64,000 bases of DNA from Anastatus disparis (Eukaryota > Arthropoda > Insecta > Hymenoptera > Eupelmidae). The stretch is from NCBI GenBank assembly GCA_017163975.1, contig JAFFSR010000251.1:4588001-4652000 (forward strand), in the 5' to 3' direction. Of this stretch, positions 1 to 10,900 are shown piece after piece (position 1 is the first letter of the stretch; every line of letters begins with the position of its first letter). Both the position numbers and the translations under genes were made by a program. The notes beneath the pieces were generated by a model, which saw only the letters and a list, made by a program, of their open reading frames with translations, was not told the origin of the DNA and ran no database searches.

Positions 1-324
1 ACAGTTCTGAAACTTGCCTAAAAATTTATAGAAATATGAAAATTGAATAGTTGGGCGATACTGTTTATAAATATTTTACAATGTTCATAACTGTATATAA
101 AACTATTTTAAACAATCATAAATAATTTAAAATGTTTATAAACAATTACGCATAGTTTGGCGCTAAAATTTTTTCCACTAGGGATGGATTGAGAAAAAAA
201 ATAATCGAACACTATATCGAAGGATAAATATGCTTTCTCTCTCGTTCTTCATGTGATTGGCTGTTCAGTTTATCCCGCGTGCGAATGAGCAAGAGGAAAA
301 AGCATGTACCCTCCGTCGCATTGA
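1..324. other. No gene recognised, AT-rich left edge
   Basis: I see no supported exon here. The stretch lies 3' of the minus-strand exon at 937-1162 and could be intron of that gene or intergenic. It includes short repeated ATAAA-rich motifs near 60-150 and a less AT-rich patch at 230-320. Confidence 0.4.
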
Positions 325-452
325 CCAGGGGGGTTGCTCAGGAGCGATAAACTTAGTGTATCGATATATGCTATCTTTGTTCAGCACATTGATTTCATAT
401 CTTCTGTCTCAGTGATACGGAGATGTGCAATTTTCTAGAGCAACCCCCCAGG
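325..452. mobile_element. Small MITE with hAT-like terminal inverted repeats
   Basis: The two ends are a perfect 15-bp inverted repeat: CCAGGGGGGTTGCTC at 325-339 and its reverse complement at 438-452. The CAGGG start is typical of hAT elements. The 8-bp flanks (GCATTGAC and GCTGTTAG, counted outside CAGGGG) are similar but not identical, so the target duplication is either decayed or absent. The interior is about 100 bp without coding capacity. The superfamily call is inference from the terminal bases only. Confidence 0.55.
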
Positions 453-936
453 CTGTTAGCAAAGCGTATACTGTCCCCCACTACCATATGCTCCAAGAGA
501 CAACTTGAAATTTTGCAGGAATAATATATGAAATAAAAACTCACTTTGTTAAAAGTTTAAAACGCGTATATCCAGGCTTATAATTTTTATGCAAACAACA
601 AAACTATAACTGACAGAAGAGCTATTTTTAACGAAGTTTTTACGCGGTTGCATAATTCTATGATCAATAAGGGGTGTAAAACATCAATTTTTTAACGAGA
701 CTGTCATCGGTCATCATCCGTAAAGATAGTTTGAAATCTAATTTGACTAAAGAATATTATTTCATAACCTGCAATTACTTTATTTTACTTTTCTAAATAT
801 ACTCCCGCTAGAAATGCGTTTTTTTTTTTGTTCCCATTGAACGCAGTTTAAATAATTAATACTTGTACACTTACAACTAGTTTATTCGAGGGAAATAAAA
901 AAAAAAGAACATAAAATACAGTATTTAAATATATAC
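453..936. other. Noncoding interval, probably intron
   Basis: Directly 3' of the donor at 931-936 (GTATAT on the minus strand). I found no acceptor followed by a convincing open frame, so the next coding exon probably lies beyond the left edge of the window. Confidence 0.35.
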
Positions 937-1152
937 CTCGACAATAAGTTTTGTCACAGAAACATCGATCGGTGCAGAACGAAGTCTTTGATGATAAACC
1001 GTATCGGTATCATCGTTGTCATATCTTCGACGTGAATTTACACGTTGTTGTATCATATCCAATGCACGTTCTAATCTATCTCCACATCGACATTCATTTC
1101 CATAAATTACCATTAACCATAGTGTCAGTATTGTCAATAATTGATTTTGCAT
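937..1152 (-). CDS. N-terminal exon of an unidentified secreted or membrane protein (partial)
   Basis: This is a single coding exon of 72 codons. It starts with ATG at 1152, ten bases after a good acceptor (GTATTTTCAG, exon start 1162), and ends in codon phase 0 at GAG followed by a GTATAT donor. The first residues, MQNQLLTILTLWLMVIYG, form a convincing hydrophobic signal peptide, with likely cleavage near residue 18-22 just before CRCGDRLERALD. The rest is charged and ends with RSAPIDVSVTKLIVE. The remainder of the gene must lie to the left. I do not recognise the family. The spacing of a charged helix followed by a P-x-V-x-V strand recalls the start of a cys-loop receptor ectodomain, but one exon is far too little to claim it. 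The signal peptide and splice signals are what I see; the existence of the gene is inference. Confidence 0.45.
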
Positions 1153-1214
1153 TTTTTATAAACTGAAAATACAAATTTTTATTTTTTTTTTTTTTTTTTA
1201 ACAAACATTTTACA

Positions 1215-1477
1215 TATGAATCGCTTCATGCAAAAAGGGACCTTGTGTCATTTTTCACAAAATCGAATTAAATATGGTTTTATATTTGCAAATTCAACGT
1301 ACATCATGTTGTATAGTCAGAACTTCATAAAAGTAAATATTTATAGAGCGATTCATGCAAAAAGGTATCCAAATTTCGTTCTTAATTTATTGTAGAACGG
1401 TGGTTATATAGTTCTTTTCAATTTTAAAAAAATTTTAAAATTGCGTATAGGTCCCTTTTTGCATGAAGCGATTCATA
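1215..1477. mobile_element. MITE with about 29-bp inverted ends
   Basis: The termini TATGAATCGCTTCATGC (1215) and its reverse complement (to 1477) continue inward as AAAAAGGGACC, giving arms of about 29 bp over a 263-bp element. A third, partial copy of the terminal motif (GCGATTCATGCAAAAAGG) sits inside at 1347-1366, suggesting an internal rearrangement or nested insertion. There is no coding capacity. The target duplication may be TA; I cannot fix it because the ends themselves begin with TA. Confidence 0.65.
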
Positions 1478-1730
1478 TTTTTTATAAGTTTTTTTATTTA
1501 TAAAAAATCTATATTCTAAAAATTTATTTTTGTTCAACTTTTTTTTTAAATCCGCGCTTTAAAGAAAAATGAGTTTAAAAATAATTTCTATTCAAATAAT
1601 TTTCTAACATTTTTTGATGATTTTTCTTTTGAATATTTTTATATTATTTTAAAACTAATAAAAAGTTAAAGTAATTGGAAATTCAATAATCCAGCTCCTG
1701 ATGACACTTAAGGGTAACGATTATGATCTA

Positions 1731-3855
1731 CATTTTTTAATAATTTTTAATTTGTAGAATTCAAATTTCTTGATCACTAAACTCAAAAAGTGGTTAATTT
1801 TTCGTCACAAACAATTTAATTGTTTATAACGCTGTAAAAAAATAAACTATTGAAAATATAGAGATTATTTTAAGAGCACAATTGTTCGTTATTAATATAA
1901 AAATCTGCTCGGTTTTGATATAATATCTCTTTTGTAACTTGAGATATCGCAAGCTGAACGCTTACTAAAATCGACATATTTCCGATTCTCTTAAACTTAA
2001 TGGAGCTTGGCACATTTTGAAGCTTATTATTAAACTCAACGAAAAAATTTTAAATTTCATAAAAAATGCTTTATGCATTTGTTTATATTGGTTTTCCATC
2101 TGCTTGAATATAAGATCATGCATGATATGATTATTAAGATTTCGAATTTTTATGAGATATCTCAATTTATGTTTTTTTTTTTTTTTTCATAACAGAGACG
2201 CTCATCTCGCGCCGAACTTTTATTATAATGAGTATGTCTCTTTTCGACTTCTATTGAACCTAATGAAGCTCAACATGGAATTATGCTGTAATAAGAAAAT
2301 TGAAAAATTTCACGAAAAAAGCTTTATGCGTTTGTTTATTTGAATTTTATATCAGTTTCAACATAAAACAATACATGAAATATACAGCGAATTTGGAGCT
2401 TTTCTTATGAATAATTAATAGAATTTTTAATTTTCATAATATCTCATTTTTAACTTGAGATGTTGTGTTACGAGTGCCGTATAATAGCGAATATAGAAAA
2501 AATGCAAGTGTGCAGTTTATAGAATTTGAAGCGACCAAAGAAATGAAAAATGCATCGGTGGAAATGGCTCAACGTTTGAGAGCTTGTATAAAATTTTTTT
2601 TTTTCATTGTATCAGCTGGTTTTTAAATTTTTCCAGCGGTTTCCTTCAAAGGGATACATTCCCCTAGTCAACTAACTAGCCATTAACCAGTCTACAAGTA
2701 ATGACTATGGCAACAATTAAAGCTTCACAAAAAAAAAAAAAAAACTCATGTCAAATTATTTCCTACGAGCACTTTAATACGAAAGTCAATAGGATTAGGA
2801 AAAATGTAATTTACAAACTCATTTTTTTTTGTTACTTTTAATTTATTTATGTAACTGTAAAATGTATCAATTCATCTGTCAATAAATAAATGAATAAAAA
2901 AAAAAAGTTTGAGAGCTTGTCTGTCGTGCAAGTGGCCCGGGGTTAGCCTTTTTTTATAGTTTAATATTATATTAGTCGCTTAATAATAAAATAAAATATG
3001 TAAAAATTGCAATCATATGCTTTTTTCCAAACCTAATGGAGTTTAAAATGGGTAATTTTAAAGCTTATACATTTTATTGTGATATTTTTAAAAAAATTTC
3101 GTAATAAATTATTTAAACTTTTATTTTGATCGATGATAAATTAAAAATTTTTTCAAAAATCTTCATCTATTCGTTTATTGATTAATTTTAAGACGTATTA
3201 TACAATACATATACTAAATTATTTTTTTTTTTTACAATATCCTATTTTTTGCAATTATATTTTTTTTCATGATTCTATAACAAAATCAATAGTTATTTAT
3301 AGTTTTACTAACTATTAATAATGATTGTTGGTTAGTAAAAGTTCAAAAGGTAACATCAAAATTGTAAAAATTAAAAATTTTACTAATCCCTTACAAGTAA
3401 GACTCGTGCATTATTTTATGTTGAAACAGGTAGAAAATCAATATTAACAAACGCAGAGTTTTTTTATAAAATTTTTCAACTTTTCTTTTTTACTTTAATT
3501 TTCTTAATATTTTTCTATTGCAATATAATTACCAGACGCATAAGATTGAAAAATACAGAACCGTAATTATATCGATTACAGTAAGTGTTTAGCGCGAGCG
3601 GAACGTATTTTGTTATAATAAAATCATATGATTGCGACATCTCAAGTTACAAAAGAGATATTAGAAAAATTCGAAATTCCGTAGATTTTTTTATTAACAA
3701 ACAACAATTTTGCTCTTAAAATAATCTCTGCATTTTAAACAGTTTATTTTTTACAGCGTTTTAAGCAATTAAATTGTTTGCAACGAAAAATTGACGACTT
3801 TTTGAGTTTGGTAACCACGAAATTTGAATTCTGCACATTAATAATTATTAAAAAA
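1731..3855. mobile_element. Composite 2.1-kb element with long inverted arms and internal repeats
   Basis: Arms 1731-1952 and 3629-3855 are inverted copies of each other (about 220 bp, clearly homologous throughout, for example AAACTCAAAAAGT, CAATTTAATTG and CTTTTGTAACTTGAGAT in both). Between the arms, related blocks repeat in direct orientation: one at about 1953-2167, a second at about 2195-2470 and a weaker third near 3020-3110, sharing AACYTAATGGAGC-type and GCTTTATGC-type motifs. A retroposed insert interrupts the interior (see 2588-2906). No transposase frame is visible, so this is non-autonomous or decayed. Superfamily unknown. Confidence 0.6.
2588..2906 (+). mobile_element. Poly(A)-tailed retroposed insert with 14-bp target-site duplication
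   Basis: GTTTGAGAGCTTGT occurs at 2574-2587 and again at 2907-2920, exactly flanking a 319-bp segment that ends in AATAAATAAATGAATA plus a run of A. Direct duplication plus an A tail is the hallmark of LINE-mediated retroposition. The insert is either a 5'-truncated LINE 3' end or a SINE-like copy. It holds no long frame; an internal A-run near 2731-2745 and a second AATAAA-rich tail suggest the source transcript had a tandem 3' end. It sits inside the composite element at 1731-3855 and is therefore younger than it. Confidence 0.75.
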
Positions 3856-3895
3856 ACTGAAAATTTACCGACGAAACATAAAATTTGATATTCAA

Positions 3896-4086
3896 GTCCC
3901 AGTGGCTCAGTCGGTGGAACGATGGATTCGTAATCTCGAGGATAGAACCCGAGTTCGAATCCTAGTCCCGGCCGATTAATACCACTGTACGTTACATGAG
4001 CAGTGTTCGCAAACACACTGAAACGCATAAATACGACACAACGATGACAGCATAAATACAGCGACGTTGAATAAACAAAAAAAAAA
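3896..4086 (+). mobile_element. tRNA-derived SINE
   Basis: A tRNA-like head starts at about 3896, with a good A box (TGGCTCAGTCGG, 3902-3913) and B box (GAGTTCGAATCCT, 3951-3963). A tRNA-unrelated body of about 110 bp follows and ends in ATAAACAAAAAAAAAA. The RNA polymerase III promoter arrangement plus A tail identifies a SINE. A candidate short target duplication is ATATTCAAG before the head and ATACTCAAG after the tail (one mismatch). It abuts the outer end of the right arm of the composite element. Confidence 0.75.
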
Positions 4087-5285
4087 TCTTTATACTCAAG
4101 TGTCGTCATTGACTGGACTACAATAGATAAACATTTTATTTCGTAATAGAATACAAAAAGATGTGTAATACAATATATAATATGTTTCATGAAAATTCAC
4201 TTGAATATTGCACATAAAATCGATATCACACAGTCAATTAACTAAAACTAATAATACTGAAAAAGTAAGCCACTGTTTAAAAAGTGATATCACAAAATAC
4301 TCCCGAAAAAACTATACAATACAAAAAACGATCATAAATTATATTTATAATTACTACGTAAAAAGAAAAAACCAAGAAAAAATTTTACATACCTTATGCT
4401 ACCAAATGAAACTGTTAGCCAAATCAATCCTCAAACGGCTTTGAAGCCGAGTGTAATGATTCTTTATTTTTTTTTTTTTTTTTTTTTTTAACGCGTCGAA
4501 TTAATTGCAACGCAAGAGCTTTCGTCAGTCTTTGATGAAGTTTGAGGGTAAAATATTTGTACAAGTAACCAATACTGCAGGATGCATGACATCCGTTTCT
4601 ATTATTTTTTTTTCTTATGAGCGACTTTCGCTCCGTATCTAAAACTTCTCTTTCAACATCTCCGCCTGTATACAATGACAGAATTTAAGTTGCATGAACC
4701 TTTGTTAGTTTTGTTATTTTATTTTACAAAGTTCTATGACTTTTATACATTGCCGATTTTTATAGTCGAATAATTAATGGCTTGCAGTGTGATGTAATTT
4801 CCACTTTTACATAGAAAAGTTATAGATGATTCAATTGAGGTATTTACTGTGAAGGAAGAAAAAATTTTAAATTATTGATTTTATTATTCAGAAGTATAAC
4901 TTTTTCTTATTTCTTTTTATAAACAAAAACTCTAGCTCTAACTAGAACTTTAACTAAATTTATAAACCTTAGCTTATAAAACAAAGAATTGCTTCAAGCA
5001 CAAGTGTATTTGATTGTACGAATATTTTTAATTGATAAAATTTTTTAATTTAACTTGTTAATTTTAAGAAACAATATTTTCAAAAATACAGCTTTTAGAA
5101 ATTTTTTTTTTAATCAGAAGAAAAAAAGTTAATTACTTAAATATTTTTTATTTTAAATTCATTATAACTTGTTTGTAACTTCCACCTATAGATCATATTA
5201 AAATATAATAAAACTTGCACTTGAACAGTTTTTAAATTTTAAATTATACAATTAACGAGCATATTGTGAATATTGCTCAATTCAC
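4087..5285. other. Noncoding interval with a long T run
   Basis: No gene is supported. A T-run of about 24 at 4466-4489, followed by AACGCGTCGAATTAATTGC, could be the poly(A) end of a minus-strand retroposed fragment, but no target duplication was found. Small open frames here are low-complexity. Confidence 0.4.
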
Positions 5286-5643
5286 GAGCTAAATTCTGAA
5301 AATATTCTTTACTTTTTAATTATTTAACCATTTACAATGTCGAAGAATTGAAAATATTTAGCTTCGCTCTTTAGATTGGAGAAGAATTTTTTTTGTAGTT
5401 GTAATTTTTATTAATTTTTTCTTTTTTTTATGTTTCAATGAATTAGTTTGAAATTTTTCATGGAATTTTATGTTTGCACTTTATACTGAATAGATTGACG
5501 ATGCGTTTGAAGTGCAGAGTACATCAAGTATTTCCGTTAAAAATATTCTTATGTTTCCCCAAGAGGGAAGTTAACAATTGCTGAAACGTCGATATTGTAA
5601 ATGGTTAAATAATTGAGAAGTAATGATTTACAGAATTTAGCTT
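5286..5643. mobile_element. MITE with about 65-bp inverted ends
   Basis: Left end AGCTAAATTCTG at 5287 and right end CAGAATTTAGCT at 5631-5642 lead inward to a shared AATTATTTAACCATTTACAA block in inverted orientation, giving arms of about 65 bp and a length of about 358 bp. There is no coding content. The outer boundary and target duplication are not certain. Confidence 0.55.
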
Positions 5644-7955
5644 TTGAAAATCGAATGCAGAAGACATACACTTTTTTTTATTGTTAACGATTAAAAATAA
5701 GATTTGATTTTTAATTTTTTTCGAGCGATAAAATTTCGATTGAATACAGTGATTTTTAATGTATCATATTAAACTATAATTGACGTATCTAGAGAAAAAT
5801 AAAATTTAAAAGATTTTCATGAGTTGTAAAAATAATTAATGCTCGTATAAAATAATTTTAAACTTATTCACGAAACGTCTGGAAATTAGAAAGTCCGTTG
5901 GAACATCAGTCTAAAGAATCAATTGTAAAATCATTAAGAATAATTGGAATCATCAAAATTTTCTCTGTGCTATCAATTCATCACTTTTTACAAATATTAT
6001 TCCAACGTAGAACCAAGCGACTTTTAATTATAATTAAAGTTGAAATATTATGATGATAAAACTCATAAAATTAAAAAAAAGAGTTATAATTAGCAATTGT
6101 CGAATGTACTTAAGATATTTAAAGTATAACTCTACCGATGAAAATATTACCACTTAGTTGTTTATAATTAGTAAAATAAAAATTTCTTCGTGTAGTCCAA
6201 TACTCTTAAATAATCTTGACACGCACCGAGTCTAATAATTAATTTGAATCTTCTTGACTAAATAAAAATCGGCGATCCTCGACACAACATTTACCTTAAC
6301 TCACAATAACAGATTAATCTTACGCACAAGCCACTCATCTGATATTACCAAACTTTCTCTAATTAAAAACTGTAGAAAAACAAAACTGATATTTTGCTCT
6401 TTTTTTTTTATTTAAATTTTAACTCTTTGGAATGATGCTATTTATTTTAAACTAAAATCACGTTGGTCTACGTAAATCCATGCATGCATTAAGAGAGTCG
6501 AAGAAGAAAAGAGAGATGAGTTGAACTATGAAAGTAAAGTAAGTTTATACTTGTACGGTAGATAAAACAACAATGAAAGTGGGATGATGGTACCCACCTT
6601 CCTTTTGCTTTTTTTTTTTTTTTTTTTTCTTTCTTTTTTTCATGAGCACGCGCGCTTCCTCAGCCGTGTAGCACAAACTATGTCCTTTTTTACCTTCCTT
6701 TACTCGACATCTACCCAGAACGATCTCTTTTCTATTTAAACTCGCTTGTTGTACTCTTTCTTCATTTCTCTCTCTCTCTCTCTCTTTTTTTAACTTAAGC
6801 GGCATGGCACGTATGTACGAGCTATAAGGAACTTGTTAAGAATTTTCTATTTTGTGTTGGAGATGCTATTGTAATGACTACAAGCTGTAACTACTTGACT
6901 TAAATATATGGTTTTTTTTTTCTTTTTTTTTTAATGTATACATAAGGGATTCTGATTTGTCAGAAACAAACCAAGTTGAAGATGCCAATTGAGAGTATAA
7001 TTATTATTCAAAATCAACACATCGCGAAAGTTCAAAAAATCAGGATGAATTTTTTATCGTTAAGATTTATTATTTTGTTTAAAATTATTAAAATGTAAAA
7101 AAATGTTAAAAAACTTGATCGTGAGAAATTAATTTTATTTTTTAGCAAAGAAAAAAATTTTTACAATACCCATGAATTAAAATATCGTTGAAAATACTTT
7201 TTCAAATTTTATTTGTTTTTAAGAAATTACTAAGAATCAATAAAAAGATTAATAAAATTTTTCCATACAATCACTTGTCTTATCATCCATAGAGATGAAT
7301 TCTCTTAATAAGGCTCAAATCGTTCTATATATATCCTCATGCATAATCAAGCAACAAGTTCTATAATAATCAATACGTTCTCATAGCAACTATACAAACA
7401 TAAGCATATAACCTCTTTCAATAATGCTTCAAAAGAACGTACCTTTTTCAAGAAGAAAAAAAAAGTATCAAGAAAAAGGAAGAGAATAAAAAGAATAAGA
7501 AAAAAAGGTAACTTTTCTCGTTCTTTGGAGAAAAATTTTTTTCCTCATTCTATATCCAGAATCGTTCCATCTCGTTGACGCAAAGTACGCGTGTAATTTG
7601 GCGCGCTCTAAGAATCAGCACACAAGTTGAAAGTAGCCCATTTTCGATAACATAGAAGAAGAAAAAAAAAGTTAAATAAAATGAAACAAGGAAGAAAAAG
7701 CAACACAAGCCGACCATCAGGCATAATACAGCAATAACGAGAAGAAGAGGAGAGAGAAAAAAAAGTTCAACAGCGCGAAACATGACCAGTACGGATAATC
7801 TAAGAACGCGAAATAGCAAATTTTTTTATTTTTTTACTCTTATTTCAATGTAATGGATAATATTGAATGACGATATTTGGATGTATTGTTTATGTCGACT
7901 TTTTAAGTGAAATAGCATTTTTTTATTGAATTTTAAAATACAAAGTTTGTCAATA
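5644..7955. other. Intergenic region upstream of the CFAP100-like gene
   Basis: No exon is supported. It contains homopolymer runs, a CT microsatellite at 6769-6785 and a run of purine-rich sequence at 7440-7530. Candidate frames on the minus strand at 6545-6805 and 7550-7819 are low-complexity (E/R/K or F/L rich) and are not accepted as genes. The promoter of the gene starting at 7956 should lie in the last few hundred bases, but I see no clear TATA box. Confidence 0.4.
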
Positions 7956-10900
7956 ATGACTAAAAGTAGTGAAATACCTGTGACTGAAAGTCACAGTATA
8001 AGGTAAGGGTCAAAGTTTTTTTTTTCATAGTTAATGAATTTTATAATTGAGTACTTTCTTAATGAAAAATTGCTTGAATTTATGAAAAACCAATTTTGTA
8101 ACTATTATAAATTAATAAAAGAAATGAGTTTACTGTAAGAAATGGGTTTACTCAAATTTTAAATATAATAAAATTAATTTGAGAAATAATTTGATGTTTT
8201 AGCTGGATGTCAAAATCATTTAGTCTTACAATTAAGAAAAAATTTTTAACCATTCAATTGCTAGCCGATTTAATTTTTCCAAAAAAATAAAAATTTGATA
8301 ATTACATTTTTGAGATATTTTAAGATCGATGGCTGTTCGAATTAACCTTTTTTACCAGAAATATAAAAATAATTTATTGAAAAATTTCAATGACCACGAG
8401 GTTAACGATAAAATAAGGAATGAAAAAAAGATATTAAATGTAAAAAAAAAAAAATAAAGTATCGTATTGTATATTTTGTTGGAATAAAAGAAAAGTATTA
8501 AATTAATGAATTCATACTCAATTATTATAAGCTTATTTAACGAAATAATTCTATTATCAAAAATTAAAATTTCCGATTACTTTGTTTAGCGAAAATGAGA
8601 GCGGAGAAAAAATCCCATACGCTTTGCCGACAGATGCGCAACTTTTAGCTTACTGGCATTATCAAAATAATGCTGAACGTTCTCCTGATTTATGGAAAGC
8701 TCATCATAAAGCGGTAAGTTTTCCAATCGAAATATACTTATTTATTTTTATTTTCTACATTTTATTTGTGTTGAATAATATTATTGGTACTTTAAATTTC
8801 TATGAAATGCAAAGAAAATATTATGTTTATTTATTCCTATCTCAACGATAATGGCCAATTTATTAACACAAAAAGCGGACTGAAAGTAAAATATAGCTGA
8901 CTTTTACTTCCGCTGAATTATAAACTTGTAAAATTGAATAAATTAAAAAAATTTTTATAAAATATCGTATGAAACTATTTATTAAAAAATTAATAAAAAT
9001 AATTGTAAAAGTATAAAATTTTAATAAAAATGGATATTAGAAAATTTATAAATTCTCAGGATTAAAATTAAAATTTCAATTTTTTTTCGACTGTTGAGGT
9101 AGGAACAATGCCCATTATGCGACTCGGGAATAAAGTCGATTGCTCCTTCGGAAATTTCATTGCATAATGCACTATTATTAACCCGAATTAGTAAACTTAA
9201 AAGTTCAGCAGACGATCGCTTCGGCAATATTTGATGGACCGGAAACGTCTTATTGAAATAAATACATTAAAATTCATCCAACGATCAACTAAGATTTGAG
9301 CATATTTTTTGGTTAAATAGATTAGTGCTGGGTGTAGGTTGCCGAGTTCATCTAGAGCTAGACACTTGATTAATTTTTAAATTATTATTTTATTTAACGC
9401 TTTGATGAATATCATGATGACGTTACCAATATAACAAGCGCGCGTAAATAAAAACATTTTAAATTAGTAAAAATAATAATAATGATAAATTAACTGTCAA
9501 TTTTTTAGAGCGAAAGTTCGGAAGAGAAGATACTTTTGAAGGAACGCAGAAAGGATCCAAATTCAAGTTTGATTAGACAGTTACGCGGTAATGGTGCGAG
9601 AGAAACATTTTCAAGATCACGTTACATAAGTGACTTGAGATTATTAACTAAATGGCGATTACTTGTCGGTCAAAAACGCGACGGTTGTATTCTGCTCGAT
9701 CAACAATTAGATATTGAACAAAAAAAGTTCCAACAGATCAAGGTAAATATGAACTTACTCTTTAAATCTGAAAGTTTGATTTTCACAAATTTTCTAAGGG
9801 TGATTTTTTCACTATGAGCCACTTTATCATGGACTGGCTAAATTTTGTGAGTTTAACGAATAAATTGCTTGTACGAAAGTTTTTCATTCTTTTTAATTGA
9901 TCGAATTTATCGTTCAATTTTAAGAAATTAAATTTAATCAATTAATTTCATGAATTCTAAAAGTTTTTAATGCTTTCTTAGCTTAATGTGATTTTCAAAA
10001 ACAATTACCTCACTTTCAGAATAAATTTTAAAAAAATACTTTCATATGAAAAATAAGTATACAATGAAGTAAAAATGCTTTTATGTATCATCAAAAAACT
10101 TTCACTTGCCATAAGCGTACATAATGAATTCACTAATGTATTTAATAGTTACTTTCAGATTAACATATTCAAATTTCGAAGATATCATTAATATAAAAAA
10201 AAAAATTTTTTTTCTTTGCAAATTTTTTCTCTCCAAATTTAGGATTTTACAGTCACTTTTCTATTAAGTAAAAAAAACTGTTTATAAAACGATTTTTTAA
10301 ACCGATCAAAAGTATATTTTTAATAAAAAAGAAAATAAAAATTTTGAAAAATATTGCAGGCTCAATATAAAGAATGCGTGAACGCGCTCGAGCAATTTTT
10401 AGCCCGTGATCATGAATTGAGTATGAAATCATTAAAAGATTCACAAAATGAGCTTGCTGTAACGATGGAATTAAGCGAGCGTCGCGATGAATTATCACGT
10501 CGTTACGGTCATGCTAGACTTGAAGTTTATCATTGGGAAGAGGCATGGCGTACCGTTAAAGCTTGCCATCGTTTTTTACATCGCGTATCGCCAATTGGAC
10601 CCTCGTCCGATGATGAAGACGATGATAATAACGAAGAAATTCAATCCGACAGCACAGAATCTTTAAAAGTTAATAAAATGTCAATATCGAAAAGTCAAAT
10701 TAAAACTAATACAACCAGTGATTACGGCAACTCGGGCTCTTTGGAGTCGCTTATTGGTACATCGATTTTTTTCTTTTACTTTTATAAGGCTTATTTCCTA
10801 TTTCCGTTTATTTATTTTAGGATAACAGTATTTTTTGCGATAATGACAACCTGCTACTATGTTACCATAAATTATTGTAACTTTTACTAAAATATCCTTT

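Noticed and set aside
3896..3972. A functional tRNA gene
   Set aside because: The head has polymerase III boxes but continues into a SINE body with an A tail, and I cannot fold a full cloverleaf acceptor stem with confidence.
3744..4190. Minus-strand 148-codon frame
   Set aside because: It crosses the tRNA-derived SINE and the arm of an inverted repeat; the peptide is a read-through of repeats.
6545..6805. Minus-strand 86-codon frame
   Set aside because: Low-complexity E/R/K sequence from purine runs and a CT microsatellite; no splice or homology support.
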